Source of the DNA: Varroa destructor
Taxonomy: Eukaryota; Arthropoda; Arachnida; Mesostigmata; Varroidae
Reading direction: 5' to 3'
Length of the DNA stretch: 64,000 bases
NCBI RefSeq assembly: GCF_002443255.2
Contig: NW_019211460.1
Span: 35,721,498-35,785,497, forward strand
Numbering within the stretch: position 1 is the stretch's first letter; each line of letters opens with the position of its first letter. Below the pieces are notes generated by a model. The model was not told the DNA's origin. It saw only the letters and a list, made by a program, of their open reading frames with translations, and made no database searches. Made by a program: the position numbers and the translations under genes. Below are positions 33,135 to 45,271 of this stretch, in pieces.

Positions 33135-35735
33135 CGGTTGAAGTAAATATAATCAGCCCAGTAAAAGCCAACAACAACGGCTAGAACTGATTCTAAGACG
33201 CTCAAATTTGTAGATCTCTTTCGAATAACACAGAATTTCCCCTAGTTTTTGTTGGAAAGTTTTTGTTGAATTTCGACTATCAATTATAGCGGCATATATA
33301 GGGTTTTTCAGTGAGACAAATCTAAGTCATCTTACGAGGCTGTCTGACCAATGGAGAGTTTCGAGAACGATAGCAGATTGTCAGTCTTTGTATTTTTAGA
33401 AACTAAGTATGATCAACGATTTGTAACGTTGCATACCCAGTTGCTGGTTATGTGGATTCTTCCTAGCTCTTTATGATGAAATGAATCACTACTACGTATT
33501 GTATTCTCAGTCATGCTGGATTTTAGTCTTATTGTGAACTTTTGTGGCAGCACAAGGGTACGCTTATTTTTTCTATGTCTATTTAATATTGCACTTTTCT
33601 GTTATATATCTATTATTTTTAATTACATTTGTTGCTAATCAGTTTTTTTCGTTAAATTTTTTCTCCATAAAATTTTGTTCTATTGTTGTTTCTGATAGTC
33701 CGAAAGAACAGACGCGCTTAGGAAATTATCAGTTTGCCGTCAAATGGCCTCTCGTCGTTTCGCAGGTTCTCTTCGAAGAAAAATTTACGCTCATTATGGT
33801 AACTACTTGATAGATTGAGTTACGGTAATTGCGAGTGTAAATTTCAAAGGCGGCAGTACTTAGTGGATAAAAGCGGTCGTAACTAGGATCTTGCTTTCAG
33901 AAGTAACCATTGAACCTCTTACTCCTATTTGCTGCATAGGTCCTGCCGCAGTAAATTCTAGCGGGCCTAATTGTTCGGTAATTCAGTCAAAGATTTGCTA
34001 GAACCGTCTTTCAGATTTGTCATTTACTCTATCTCAAATCATAGAATTAATCTTCCTTTATGTTTGACTGGAACTACAACTAGAAGCGCATTCAAACGAG
34101 AACGTTAACGGTTGACAATTCTTCTAGTGTGCGTATTTGTCTATCTAGTTTGCCTTTTCTATTAGCGTCGGGGAGGGAAGACGGCTGGAGGTCCTTCTGA
34201 AGGGTTTCTTCATCATAGATGCTCAAATAACTGAAGATAAAAATAACATAGCTAGATTCCGAATTCACCGAATCAGATAAATATAATAGAATGGGTTAAC
34301 TTGGAACAAAGGAGAATACTTTGGGTTTTGTTAATTGAGCATTGTTTAACGATGTTACAATAAGGATAGCTGAGGCCGCTGTAGTTGCTAGTTACACTTT
34401 CTGTTATAAGGTTTGAGCTGGGTAAAATGTGTCGTCATCCGTATAGTAGATCGCATAGCTTTTGACAGCGTAGAGTAAGTCACTAATAAAATAAAGAAAT
34501 ACGAATGGCCTTAAGAAAGAGTCTTTCAGGTGAAAGTTGTCAAGGCAATGTTAGAGCTCTCCCGCAGCTTTTACACGTTCCCGCTGTGACATACATGCCA
34601 ATGGAGGCTTCCACCGCCTCAAATAATGGCAGACCGCAAAAATATCCTTAACTATCCAATTTGTTATTCCCTTTTTGTCTTTTTTGATTTCAGGACCCAA
34701 GGGTAGGGACTAGGAGGATACCAGCAAAGAAATCGATAATTTTGATCTGGGTGCGAAGCGGAACTGGGAAGAGTGTAGCAAATGCAGACTGTATTGCTTA
34801 ACACTACTAGGGCTAGTACATATGTGGACAGTGAACTTTTCCAAGAACCCTATTTTACCTCTTTTCATACCGCCGAGTAGGGAGTGCTAATCTGAGTAGG
34901 TTCAAAAAGGCAAAGGTGTTTAAAGGTCAGCGTAATTATTATAATGAGGTACCGAAAAAGATACTATTAGTACGAAATTGACGAAACTATATACAATTTA
35001 CCTGCTCTCACCATTTATAAGCTTCATAAATTCTTATGGTTCCGTATATGAACGAGGATTTTTGACCTATGTTTCTTTGGGTCCAAACTGCACGTTGGAC
35101 AGCACGTATGCCTTCTATTTTTTAGCTTAAAGAAGACGTATCAAAGATTACTTCTACAAATGTAGTGCTAAAATTAAACCTAGTTTCTATCTGTTACCTG
35201 TATTTCCCATAATAAGTCCAGTCAGCATTGTGTCATCTCATTCCTCGTTTTTTGATTTCCTTTAAGCCCCGTATATCGTTCTTTTATCGGACCTAGAGAA
35301 AAAAAATACCCCAAGTCATTTTTCATTATTTCAAACACTAATTTTCAGCGTAATAATTAAGCGTTTATATGTGTACGCACGCAAAGAATGTATAGACGTA
35401 GATGTCCGCGTTTCCACTAACAGATTTCCCGTCGCTAAATAATTAGGATGTACGAGAACACAAACTAGCTCCTAAGACAAGTGAAGTATGTTTGCACTGT
35501 TAATTTACCCTTACGCTGCGGGAAAAAAAAAACGTTAATATTCATTTTGGCTGAAAATCGCGTTATGCATGTGATGCAGCTGGCTTACTTCAGCAACTGG
35601 TCAAGCGTTTCTTCTGCGTCCGCTCACAACAAGACTACTTTTACATACAAGCTCACGCAGCTCATCTCTCGCTCGGCCATCGGCAGCTTGCGCCACGCCA
35701 CGGCAAGTCTCACTACTACAGCCATACAGAGCACT

Positions 35736-35760
35736 GAGTCAGTCAGTCAGTCAGTCAGTC
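35736..35760. repeat. (CAGT)6 microsatellite
   Basis: Tetranucleotide tandem. A shorter CAGT run is at 45400-45413. Confidence 0.95.
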
Positions 35761-36351
35761 GCTGGCTTCACTAGGCGGCTTCAACGAACGGGGTCATGCC
35801 AAGTTACGAGCTGCGAGCAAAGACGCCAGGCGGCATGATTCACTTGCACGAGGTCACAACGCAATTAGACTAAAAGGATATAAGACCCAAACCGTCAGGG
35901 TGGCCACTAAGCAGCCGGTCTCCTTCACATCAACCCGTGCTAACACGCACATTCACACAAGTATCGGCTTCTCCACAGCCGAGTTTCGGTTTGTCGTGTC
36001 TAGTCTAGGGCATTATGTATTATATGTACAATACTATCGTGCATACATGCCGAGAAAGCAAACGCAGATCGCTCGTGCTATAGCAGGCGCCCTCCTGTGT
36101 CTGACGGATGCGCCCAGCGTTTCCTGCCAAACAACGTTAGGCCACTCAGTTAATGCCACTGCCAAGACCTTTCTTGAAACGTTACGTTGAGGAGCGGGTC
36201 ATCACATCGTGCATTACTTGGATGAGATGACCAAGATGTTAGTGTGTAGATCTCCATTTTGGACGAACCAAGCCACAAACAACTCCATAAAAGGGTTTAG
36301 CCAATGATGCGCCTCGCGTTGATAGGTATACTATTAGATCGGTCGGGGTAG

Positions 36352-36383
36352 AACAACAACAGCAACAGCAGCAGCAGCAGCAA
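36352..36383. repeat. (CAA/CAG)n repeat
   Basis: Imperfect CAA/CAG tandem of about ten units. It gives a spurious poly-Leu on the minus strand. Confidence 0.95.
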
Positions 36384-36970
36384 TGAAACAGTAGGCCGTG
36401 TCTCCCATGCTCTCAGGGAGATTTTAGAGATGTTACATTCAACTCTGCAAGATCTTTGCAGATTTGGCGTTACGAAACGTCGAGATACAGCCCCTGTGCG
36501 GCCGGTTTGCGAAATTTCAGGTGCCAATATACGAGGCAGCAAAACAGTCTGATCAGCAACTATTTGAGTACACACTGAATGTATATACGTCTGGCATTGA
36601 AAATGTACAGTTACTGCATATTGATATTTTCACCAAGTCATCTTTTACTTATAGTTTAATTGAAATTCAATCAATTATGCTAGGCTAAATGTGTCTAGGC
36701 ATATTTTTTTTAGGGTTACATCTAATACAGAAATGGTGTAACAATTTCCACGAAATTTGTAGCCGAAACTTCACGCAAATTGTCTAAAAGAACAACAAAA
36801 AAAAATTATCTTTATTAACTATATTATTTGTCTATAGTTTGTCGGTGTGCCGCTAATTCGGCTCAATACTATCACGGTATTGCTGGCTAAAGTTAATTTT
36901 TCTAAACTTCTACTTTTAGTCTCAGCTTGAGAACAAACAGATATCGATCAGGCGACGGGCCAGCTCTCCA

Positions 36971-37550
36971 TTGACATTATCCAATATTCGTTGCGATCTT
37001 AAACCACACGCAACGTCCAACGGAAACTGCTATTCTCAAGATCAACAGAACTTGATGATGCCAGAAAATTGTCTAAAAAAATATTTCTGTCCTACTTTTT
37101 TTCAGCTTCGTATACGAGGGTTTTATAACGTAGACACCGAAATTCTCAGCTAATAGAGTGTTTAAAGGTCTGAGGATCTGGGTGATTAAAGGATCTGAAA
37201 AGGAAGCTTCGGCCTCAAACGAGATAAGCCTACCTGGCGCGACCGACATCGCCGCGTATCATTACCACCCATCTGTCGTTGTATCACACAAGGTACCGGA
37301 ATATTTCAGACGCGAATTTGAAGGGAGGTTACTAAAAACGTGCTGGTTACTGGAAACCAATAAGGTTGCTTCGAGCGTTGGGACCGATCCGTTCCGAGTC
37401 TCATTTTGCCATTGCATTATCGGTAGCGAAACATCTATTACACGACAGGGAAGCATAAAATGCGACAAGCGACATACTGTATTAATAGATATTTCTTCGT
37501 TGGAAACTAGCATACTAAACCCGGTAGTGATTAGGATTAGATTCCGTTAG
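36971..37550 (+). pseudogene. Two adjacent open frames, perhaps one broken ORF
   Basis: The first frame (36971-37153) ends LRIRGFYNVDTEILS then TAA. The second (open from 37134, listed start 37158, stop 37550) has about 130 codons in a different frame and includes the segment VPEYFRREFEGRLLKTCWLL. Codon first positions in the second are clearly purine-rich (roughly 60 percent by my count), a coding sign, in sequence that is not especially GC-rich. A strong acceptor (tttctgtcctactttttttcag) lies inside the first frame near 37104. Either two exons overlap, or one frame was broken by an indel. No family was recognised. The transposon relic 0.7 kb away makes a decayed mobile-element ORF possible. 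Confidence 0.28.
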
Positions 37551-37571
37551 ACTGCCCGTTATTGCACGCAT

Positions 37572-37594
37572 CACAGAATCTTATGGATTCTGTG
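37572..37594. repeat. Perfect 9-bp stem, 5-nt loop
   Basis: cacagaatc (37572-37580), ttatg, gattctgtg (37586-37594). It lies 22 bp after the stop of the 37.55-kb frame, a position where a hairpin could act at an RNA 3' end. Confidence 0.85.
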
Positions 37595-37793
37595 TTTATC
37601 CTATAGAATGCACGAGGTATTTTTTCCAAAAACAATCTCAGCGTAAATTGGTAGATCTCAGCTAGTCTGGCTAGATAATGTCCTTTCCTTCTCTATGAAA
37701 ATGATTTCTACTTATATAGACGACACGTTAGGGCCCTTCTGTTTTCTCGCATGAGTTGCTTTCCATTAGAATCAAGCACTGAAAGGTAATAAC

Positions 37794-37985
37794 CTACGAG
37801 GTTAAAGCATCAGGCTTCAGGTGCATACCAGTACGACGTATTTTCAGGGCCCAATACACTGAGATATATGTAAATCCGGACATAAAAGCAGGTGGCTGCA
37901 AGGTATAAGCAACGACCCCGAAAATGTTGCTAATAACTACAGATATCATGAGGATTCCCACGAGGGCACCTCTGGGAATTCTCAT
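37794..37985 (-). CDS. Small secreted or membrane peptide, 63 residues, start inside a hairpin
   Basis: This is an uninterrupted minus-strand frame with an ATG start (A at -3) and a TAG stop. It begins MRIPRGALVGILMISVV and continues hydrophobic to FGVVAYTL, a signal peptide or signal anchor. About 37 polar or aromatic residues follow and end in LKPDALTS. Codon choice looks protein-like throughout. The size and layout resemble a small secreted peptide, but there is no dibasic-amide site to make it a classical neuropeptide precursor. The start codon lies in one arm of the inverted repeat at 37937-37996. The frame lies between a pair of open frames (36.97-37.55 kb) and the transposon relic, so it could also be an old transposon fragment. 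Confidence 0.35.
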   Translation of the reverse strand: MRIPRGALVGILMISVVISNIFGVVAYTLQPPAFMSGFTYISVYWALKIRRTGMHLKPDALTS

Positions 37986-37996
37986 GATATCTGTAG
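37937..37996. repeat. Near-perfect 24-bp inverted repeat with 12-nt loop
   Basis: Arms are 37937-37960 and 37973-37996. The left arm starts ctacagatatcatgagg and the right arm ends ctcatgatatctgtag. Twenty-three of 24 positions pair, and the one mismatch would be a G-T wobble in one transcript. The loop is cgagggcacctc. It overlaps the start of the 63-residue frame on the minus strand. It could fold as an RNA hairpin or a cruciform, or be a small palindromic insertion. Confidence 0.9.
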
Positions 37997-38229
37997 CGGG
38001 AAGCTTTGACAGAGGCCTGTTACTGTTATATTAGACACTGGAAGTAGACTCGGGTCACGGGGTGTGAGCATCCCGCTTGATAGGGTTAGCAGGGCCTGAA
38101 AAAATATATAATACCATTTTTAAGAAGTCATACAAGTTGATGGCTATACAAGCGCAAAACGAGTGGCCTTGAAGCGCTCGTTCTTACCGGCAAGCGGTAA
38201 AACATACGCTAGCCGGTGCAAAAAACCGT

Positions 38230-38960
38230 ATAGTATTATGTATAGGACGCTCCAATAAAAGCGGAAGTGCTTAATTCCAGGAAGAACAACGCGTTTTTTG
38301 TTTTGATACCGAAATCTTCAATTTTATCATAAAATTGACATGAATCAACGACGCAATTATGTAGAACAGCATGTCTCGTTGGCTTTGCTGGCCCATTTGC
38401 ACGCTTTCATGTTATATCTCAGTGATATGGCGTATCATCTTATCCTTCGGGGCTTAAGTGGCCATAGACTTGCCGATGTAAATTTTTGACTTCGGAAGTT
38501 TTGGAGAAGAAAAAATTGAAAGGCGTCAAATCGCACTATTTAGGAGGCCAAGTTTGCCCACATGAAATACTACATGACCGGAAAACATCTCACGTGATAG
38601 TGTAATTCGCGTAATGTGTAGTAAGTAGAACCGTGTTGATTTAACCGTCATTGGCCACCCGTGCCTTTTCGACAGCGTCGAGAGAAAAATGATCTAATGG
38701 CGTTTCAAGCCCAAAATCTACGCGTGACAGTAACTCGTTTGAGGTGCGTGCTCTTCTCATCGGTTTTCGTTGCAACGGAGCCATTAAAATGGTAATGGGT
38801 CTTGTTGCTAAAGACGATTTTATTAGAAAACTCGACCATTCATCCCTTGTTGTTGGTCATTTGTCAACTGGCGAACGAACCCTCTTTTCTGAATGCGGCG
38901 TTCCTAATCTCTGATCAAGCCAAATCTGTTCCAAAAAAATTTGACTGTTTTGCTTTTTTC
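38230..38960 (-). mobile_element. Decayed mariner-superfamily (Tc1/mariner/IS630) transposase
   Basis: Translating the minus strand gives, in order, pieces of the DDE transposase of arthropod mariner-type elements. Near 38.89-38.85 kb there is RGFVRQLTNDQQQ. Near 38.83-38.77 kb there is FSNKIVFSNKTHYHFNGSV, where relatives have FSDEAHFHLNG. Near 38.64 kb there is NQHGSTYYT (family FQQDGATxHT). Near 38.55-38.50 kb there is WPPK, a stop, then CDLTPFNFFF (family WPPRSxDLTPxDFFLWG). Near 38.49 kb there is SKIYIGKSMAT (family SKVYxxKPxT). At least two frameshifts and three in-frame stops separate the blocks. The first catalytic Asp is Asn, and the first-to-second block distance (66 codons, same frame) is shorter than I remember for intact copies. 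This is a dead copy. Ends and terminal inverted repeats were not resolved. Family assignment comes from recalled motifs, but several blocks in the right order make it secure. Confidence 0.85.
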
Positions 38961-38969
38961 TTATGTATT

Positions 38970-39325
38970 GTGTTGTGTATGTATGAATCACATCTATTAG
39001 GGTGGCCCTTGTATACACGAAATTTTCCTCATGCATTTTTGTTCAATATAGTCCGGAACTCAATTCGTTACGAATACTCTTTCCGCTATGTACATTAAAT
39101 TAACATTAGACTTTTCAATTAAATGATGTGTTAAAATTATAAATGTATAGTTTAATTAGTTCTATTTACACGGTGTTTATGAGTAAGTAACTCGCATAAA
39201 CACTTCTTGTGCGCGTGTGTGTGCCCGCATCGGCCGGTAGATAGAAAAATTAGTTTTACTTAAGCACCTTTTTTGCACAATAGATCAATCTTGATTCAAA
39301 CCCAAGTTCATTATACGTGCATCCA

Positions 39326-39369
<44 letters not shown>

Positions 39370-40520
39370 GTCGTACAGAATCCCAAGTTTAAGTTCTATC
39401 ATAGAAGACAGCGTCAGCGCTGTAACACAGAACCATCCCACGAAGTATGAAGCACCATTGTCTTCATAGATGTGTAGCGTTTAACCTCAATATGATTTAT
39501 TTTCAGTATGTCCTTTCCGACATGGTAACAAAGTAAAGAACTTGCTACTTGAAAAGCCATGCTTGCAAACATCTCTAAAAAGTAAGCTGTGACTGCTCCT
39601 AATTATTGATTTGCATTGTATTCGTGTCGGAGCGATGCGTCATCCATCTATGAATGAAATGAACAATCTGCCTCTTAACAAATGTATTTAATCTACGGTA
39701 TCAGGTTTTGTAACCCAGTGATGTGCAACCATGTTCATTCGTAACATGGAGCGCGTTGGAGAAGTCTTTTCTAGAAGAATGCACAGATACTTTCTTTCAT
39801 GAGAAAGAAACGCGATAAAAGTTTGATCGAAACTACCCGAGGAGGAAGGACTCAAGTTATGCCATCCACCAGAAAAAAAATTGCTTACTTTGTAAACACA
39901 CTAGACGTTATTTAGTTTTGGTCGCTTCCCACACATTTCCATACAAACGACCCACCCACGTGAAATGGAGCATAGACGAAAGCCTACTTTTCGAGAGAAA
40001 ATTATATTATCCTGACCGGCTTCTACAGATAAATTCTATATTGTAGAAAATGATGAACATCTGACACTGATAAGCCAAAGACTGACATATCAATCTGGAT
40101 GCGTGCATATTGCACACATAACAGAGTATTTCTGCTCAACATGCACATGCGTCCTTTACCTGTAAGAGCTTTACCTCAAGCTAGGACTATTTTATATCTA
40201 TTATTAACTGATTGTGGCGTTTATATAGCATATAAACATCAAGCTTCTAAAAATGCTGGGCTTGCTGAATGGAATGGCTGTGTATGGCGACAATGGCGAT
40301 GACGCTAGCGGCTGCCCTCGCGAATATTCCCGGCGTCATCCTACGCCACCAACATCGCGTCTCCTCCGCACCACTCGTTTGGCTTATCTTCTTTGAAATC
40401 TGCATCGAGCCTCATCGCGCCTTCAACGAGTGGCCAAATACCAAGAGTGCTTTAGGGGATTTGCTGGTTCGATAGACACAATCCTATCTTCTTTCCTATA
40501 TTCGTTCTTTTTCCTCTTCC
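38970..40520. other. AT-rich, microsatellite, no gene
   Basis: The (CT)20 tract. The 98-codon plus frame 38802-39098 is the antisense shadow of the transposase relic. Confidence 0.45.
39328..39367. repeat. (CT)20 microsatellite
   Basis: The longest dinucleotide tandem in the window. Confidence 0.95.
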
Positions 40521-40527
40521 CGTGCAG

Positions 40528-40620
40528 CCTCCTCCCCTCGCCCAACGGTCGTCTGCAGGCCGCAGCGTGAGGCGGCTTCACCCGCGTTTCACATCGCCAA
40601 GTATCTCCATCAATCTTTCC
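40528..40620 (+). CDS. Candidate 93-nt internal exon with strong splice sites
   Basis: A 35-nt pyrimidine tract (ttctttttcctcttcccgtgcag) precedes it, and GTAAAG follows directly at 40621. Length is a multiple of three. Two frames are open: one is Ser/Pro/Arg-rich (PPPLAQRSSAGRSVRR at its start), the other reads VVCRPQREAASPAFHIAKYL. The frame therefore cannot be settled. Phase 0 to 0 would be compatible with the 43.1-kb exon candidate on the same strand. No domain is recognisable. Confidence 0.33.
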
Positions 40621-40624
40621 GTAA

Positions 40625-43110
40625 AGTGTGATCCAGAGCAAGTCTTCGCCTTTGGCTACTTCGTGAATTTTCATCCCACCCTGGATCGCTAGGTCCATTC
40701 TGAATTGTACCCTCAACCCAGGATACTACGAGCTTGAGGAGCAAGGTTAGGATATCCGATGATCTTCGCCTGAGTGGAGTCGCCGAAGGAGATGGCCAGA
40801 CAAATAGAGATGCTTCCAGCGTTGCCCCGCAGCCAACCAATGAGACAGTGCTGCACAAAGAGTCTGTAAGACGCTGTCGTGTTACGATTCCAGTTCTTTT
40901 CATTCTAAATATCCTTTTGTCTTCTTCTTTCGCCCACTTTCCTTCTATCCCTTTTCTTTTTAAAGAGGTTTATGACGCCCAGAAGAAACGAGGCGGAACC
41001 AGCAGTTTGTGAGCGTTTTGTATTCATACATTATTTTACGATGTTTCAATTCTAATCACTGTTAAGTATTGCGTAGATCTTACCATAACGAAAAGGGACG
41101 ACTGTGAGAAAATAGAGGCGTGAACTTCTCGGACAACTGTATAACGGTAGTAAATAAAATATTTCTTAGGGAGTTTAACAGTGCGTCTCAGTCATGCTTG
41201 CGCAGACTTGGCTGGCCAATATTGAATTAAAGATATGTCCGACATTATCAAATCTGGTTTGTTTTTAACCTAAGTTTTCGTAACTTACCCGCCCAAATTA
41301 TGAGTTCCAACGAATTACAGCGCATAATTTTTATTTAAAAAAATATAAGCATGAAACAGTTGATCGAAGGAGTAGACAAGTTACCGTGAGCTAAGTAGAG
41401 ACACGCGATACCCTGTTTGCGTTTACGTACACAATGTAGTCCTGCAAAGAGATAGGGAGTGCCTGAAAACTGAATGATTTCAATATCTGTCCCTCGAATG
41501 CTGCGCAAATACTGTTTGGAACAGGTGTATCTGCAAATAAAGCAAATTTGATTTGCAATAAAGGGCGTGCGACATACAATGATGATAGCCCACGATCCCT
41601 AGCTAGTATTGCCAGATACGCACGTCTGTTTCGACGTACGTACATGTCATATATACTTAGTATATATATATATATACTTTAGTATTATACATGAGTCAAA
41701 ATCTGGGTCGTGCAATGGAAGACACTTGGGTCGTATTTTTTGCCTAACCCAATGAATCTTTACTTATATACGCTACGCTTTATTTAGCCTTAGAGTCGAT
41801 CGATAACGCCCGCAGCAAGGAACAGCACAAATCGAACGCATCCACGCCGATCATTGTAATGTATACCCATACTTATGCGTAAAGTGATAATAAATAGCGA
41901 CGGGTGCGTAGGTGCGCAATTCGCGACGAACCTGTTACGCCATGAAGAATAATCTTTTGAGTCTCCGCCAGTATTAACAAATCGCTTAGCCTAAATATCA
42001 TTCTATCGTAACATACCTATAGAGCACAGAAAAAACGTAAACACTGCAAGTCAGCTAAAGCGTCATAAGATAATTTGTTTAGACTTGAACTTGACAGTTG
42101 AAAAGTTATCCACGGCCAATCACCTATGACCTACGCTAGTTAGTATGAACATCCCTTTTCAATAAAGAAATCTATTTTTTTTTAAAGATTTTACAAAAGC
42201 TTACTTACATTGTTAGAAGTCAATAGAAAAAATAGGCTTGCGTTGCCATATTTGAGTAAACGGTACGTAAAAAGTATACTTATTTATTATAAAGCATCCA
42301 TGGGCGTAAGTAAACGGCGTGTTTACGTCCTTAAATGGAGATGTCTTCACTCAATTTGTTTATGTCTAATATAGAATAGGTAAACGAACAGCAAATACCC
42401 ACAGTTATACAGTACATATCTGGAGGCGCATCTAAACGCAGTGCACCCTACATGGTGCATTTGTGTTTTATGTTGCATTAGAAAATATCATATAATGCAT
42501 CTGCTGGGCTAAACACATAGAATAATCCTAATAAAAATTTCCGAGATAATAGAAAGGCATCGATTGAAGTTCACTGCATTCTCCTGTTAAACGTTTCAGT
42601 GCCAATTCGCTCTTAAGTTTTTTTTGTTTGTTAACTTCGCAGAATTGTCCATTAAATCACTTAAGGCTCATTTCACGAAAACGAATTATATGAAACGTTC
42701 TCGTACCAAACAACGTAAATACAAAACCCGGCTTGATATTTTCCATACATGCTGCGTAACTAATAAGGAAATATGACGCATAACTTATCGGTTTTATCTA
42801 TTCGTTCCAGTTGTCGACGGACTTGCGACCCCCTATCGAAAGCGGTGCGACATAGCTGCTTGCATATCAGATTTTGAGGGAGGCCGCCATCTGATCCACC
42901 TCGCCTGAATTTCGCAGGTTTTGGAGCTCTCACAAGCTGCTTGCCCGGGAACTTCGTGGATGACAAGGGCAGGTGTAAAAGGCCTCGTGGACACATAGCG
43001 TCTAATCTGCTTTGAATCCGCCCTCGCGAACCAGCGCGATTTGTCGTCTCCACCCTCTCTCTCTCTTTGTCTTCTTCTATCTCCCCGGTGGGTTCGTTCT
43101 GTTTACGCGT
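40625..43110. other. GC patch to 41.0 kb, then AT-rich
   Basis: A polar plus frame (40734-41012) overlaps a minus frame (40610-40903). Neither is resolved. Nothing is seen from 41.0 to 42.75 kb. The minus frame 42760-43113 lacks support, and its region reads better as the intron end before the 43.1-kb exon. Confidence 0.35.
41661..41676. repeat. (TA)8 microsatellite
   Basis: Dinucleotide tandem. Confidence 0.9.
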
Positions 43111-43122
43111 CATTAGCTTCAG

Positions 43123-43401
43123 CCACCGTCATACTCTGGCCTGAGGCTATTCTTCTTCAAGGTGAAACACTTCCTCCTCTTCATCCTCTCCCTTCTAGAC
43201 GGCTCTAGCTTTCCCATAGCCGTCGGCCTGGCAGCGAGAGTATCCGACTCTTCGGACTTCGTCGCCCTTCTTTCGGACCAGAGGTTCGACTACATCCGCC
43301 GGTTGCAGTACTCACACTCGCACCGTGTCACAGACACCCAGCTACAGGGCAGCGAAAGGACATCGGAGCTCAAGATTGAAGCCAAGTGTCGAGTGAACGC
43401 G
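43123..43401 (+). CDS. Candidate 279-nt internal exon, phase 0 to 0
   Basis: A pyrimidine-rich stretch (42.05-43.12 kb end) leads to the acceptor cattagcttcag. Ninety-three codons with marked C/G third positions follow. They include a hydrophobic block (HFLLFILSLLDGSSFPIAVG), then a polar part containing RFDYIRRLQYSHSHRV and ELKIEAKCRVNA. The donor gcg|gtacct is mediocre. Reading on instead reaches a stop at 43425. The other two frames are closed. The hydrophobic block followed by a Tyr/Ser beta-like segment faintly recalls the N-terminus of large lipid transfer proteins (MTP/vitellogenin type), but I do not rely on that. Confidence 0.33.
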
Positions 43402-43429
43402 GTACCTTCCTTCAGCACGTCCTAACGTC

Positions 43430-45000
43430 CGGTTTTCCCTCTTTGAATAATGTATAATGAGCCACTGGGAAGCTGGAAGGCAGTAGACAGGCCAAGCACA
43501 GACGGTACAATGTGCACTCGTGATTCACAGAAGGTGGCCCTCAATGTTACATTTGACTGAATTGACGTGATGTCAAAATCTAATTTGCTTAACGAATGTT
43601 ATATGATTAGTTATAGTTAATTTCTATTAGAAGCCTCAGTCAAATAGCGATCAGAATTACCATTTTTTAGGAATTATTATCGCCTATTAAGTAACGCTTC
43701 TCATAATAAACTAGAGGGTGTCCCATTACGACAAAAGTTTACAATTTCCGAAAAAAATCATTGAGATATATGTATCCAAGGCGTGGCTAAAAAATAGTGA
43801 CGTGTATTTCGGGCCTGAACATTACAAGTTAGTGTAACTTCTCTTCAGTTGTAAACATAAAAAATCGCTATCAACTAGCGCCCATACTGTGGTAGTATGA
43901 ACCAATTAGAAAGAATCTATAGTTGACCGTTAGTCTGATAAAAAATGTCACAAATAGTATATGGAACGATTTTTGCAGCTTGTTTGGGGTGTTTGTATCA
44001 TCAATAGGTTTACACTTTTTGAAGTAGCTGGGAAAGTAGCGTAAGTTACTTTATTACTATGTGAATAAGCGTTTTCTTATTAGCCAGTAACTTATCGATA
44101 GGGCTTTGTCGAGGGCTATAATTGGAGATTAGTTTAAAATAAAATTAAACAAGAAAATATTACGACTTATCTTGCACTTGCGTCTATACTGTGGTTCGAG
44201 CATCTGAAGTATAACACTTACGAATTCTGAGGAATCCGAAGTTAAAAACCGAAAAAAAATGCAATATTTACTGTGCAGTAATTATTATGCTTCCGAGTCA
44301 TGCTTTAACAAACGTCGTGGCCTGTGTAAGGATATATTAGGGTTCTTGGGCATAAGACGAGGGCATGTAAACGATTTAACAATATTTAATCGGAAACTTC
44401 CTTTCAAAAAGCAAGAACTTGGCAGTCAATGTAATTTCGTATTAAGCCTGGATTGAGTTGACATACCTTCCAGGTTTAGGTAGACCACGACCTAAATACG
44501 GTCGATCGTAATCACTCAGTCAGTGTAATAGGCGTTTTGCATTCCAAATACCATTATTGTCTATGTAGGCATGTAATATTTAGATCTGATCTGATGTCGT
44601 ATACATATATATGTATATAGATGATCATCGTAGATAAATAATCAACGTTCTGTTTATGATATCCAAATATGTCTCAATAGTGCCAGGAAAATGCGATGTA
44701 GGCTGCTTATAACCTCGGCGAAGCCCTTTGTCATTCTTTGTGTGGAGCCTATGTTCGCTCTAGATTGGGCCACCTGGAATGCCCCTATGGGAGCTATAGC
44801 CGGCAACCATAACAGCTAGGCGGAGATATTATTTGCTGTAGGATGGGCAGTATCGAAGCAATGGGGTGCGCTAGCTGAGAGAACGGTGGAGAACGGTCGA
44901 AGCGGGAGTGAATAGTTCTTTTTTTCTAGATCTCACTTGCCTGCTTTATTGTAGGCCGCTTGGACGAACGGACGCTCCATTGGTCGGTTCGTCCGTTGCT
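43430..45000. other. AT-rich, apparently non-coding
   Basis: No frame above 65 codons. A short palindrome lies near 44600 (tatacatatatatgtata). Confidence 0.45.
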
Positions 45001-45271
45001 AGTCGCCGCGGCGGGCTGACGATGATGATTGCCATGGGGCTCGTGGTTTGTCGCTTCCGCCGCGGCGAGCCAAGCTGGTGGCCATAGTGTACACACGCAC
45101 TTCGCAAAGGCACCCCGCTAAAGACAGAAAAAGAGCTTGCGATGGGTTATACATACGATGGGCGACAGCGAGTAGTAACTTGGTGCTTAGCCTTGGACAA
45201 TATCGCAAGACGGAGTATGATGCTTGTTCAAAGAGCCCCTATTGTCTTGCCTGCTCTCAGCAGTGGTCAGT

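Larger units (their letters stand above)
33140..36960. other. AT-rich with one GC-richer patch
   Basis: 35.58-36.20 kb has two plus frames of 96-97 codons containing the CAGT repeat. There is no splice or domain support. Confidence 0.4.

Noticed and set aside
38802..39098. 98-codon plus-strand open frame
   Set aside because: Antisense shadow of the mariner-type transposase relic.
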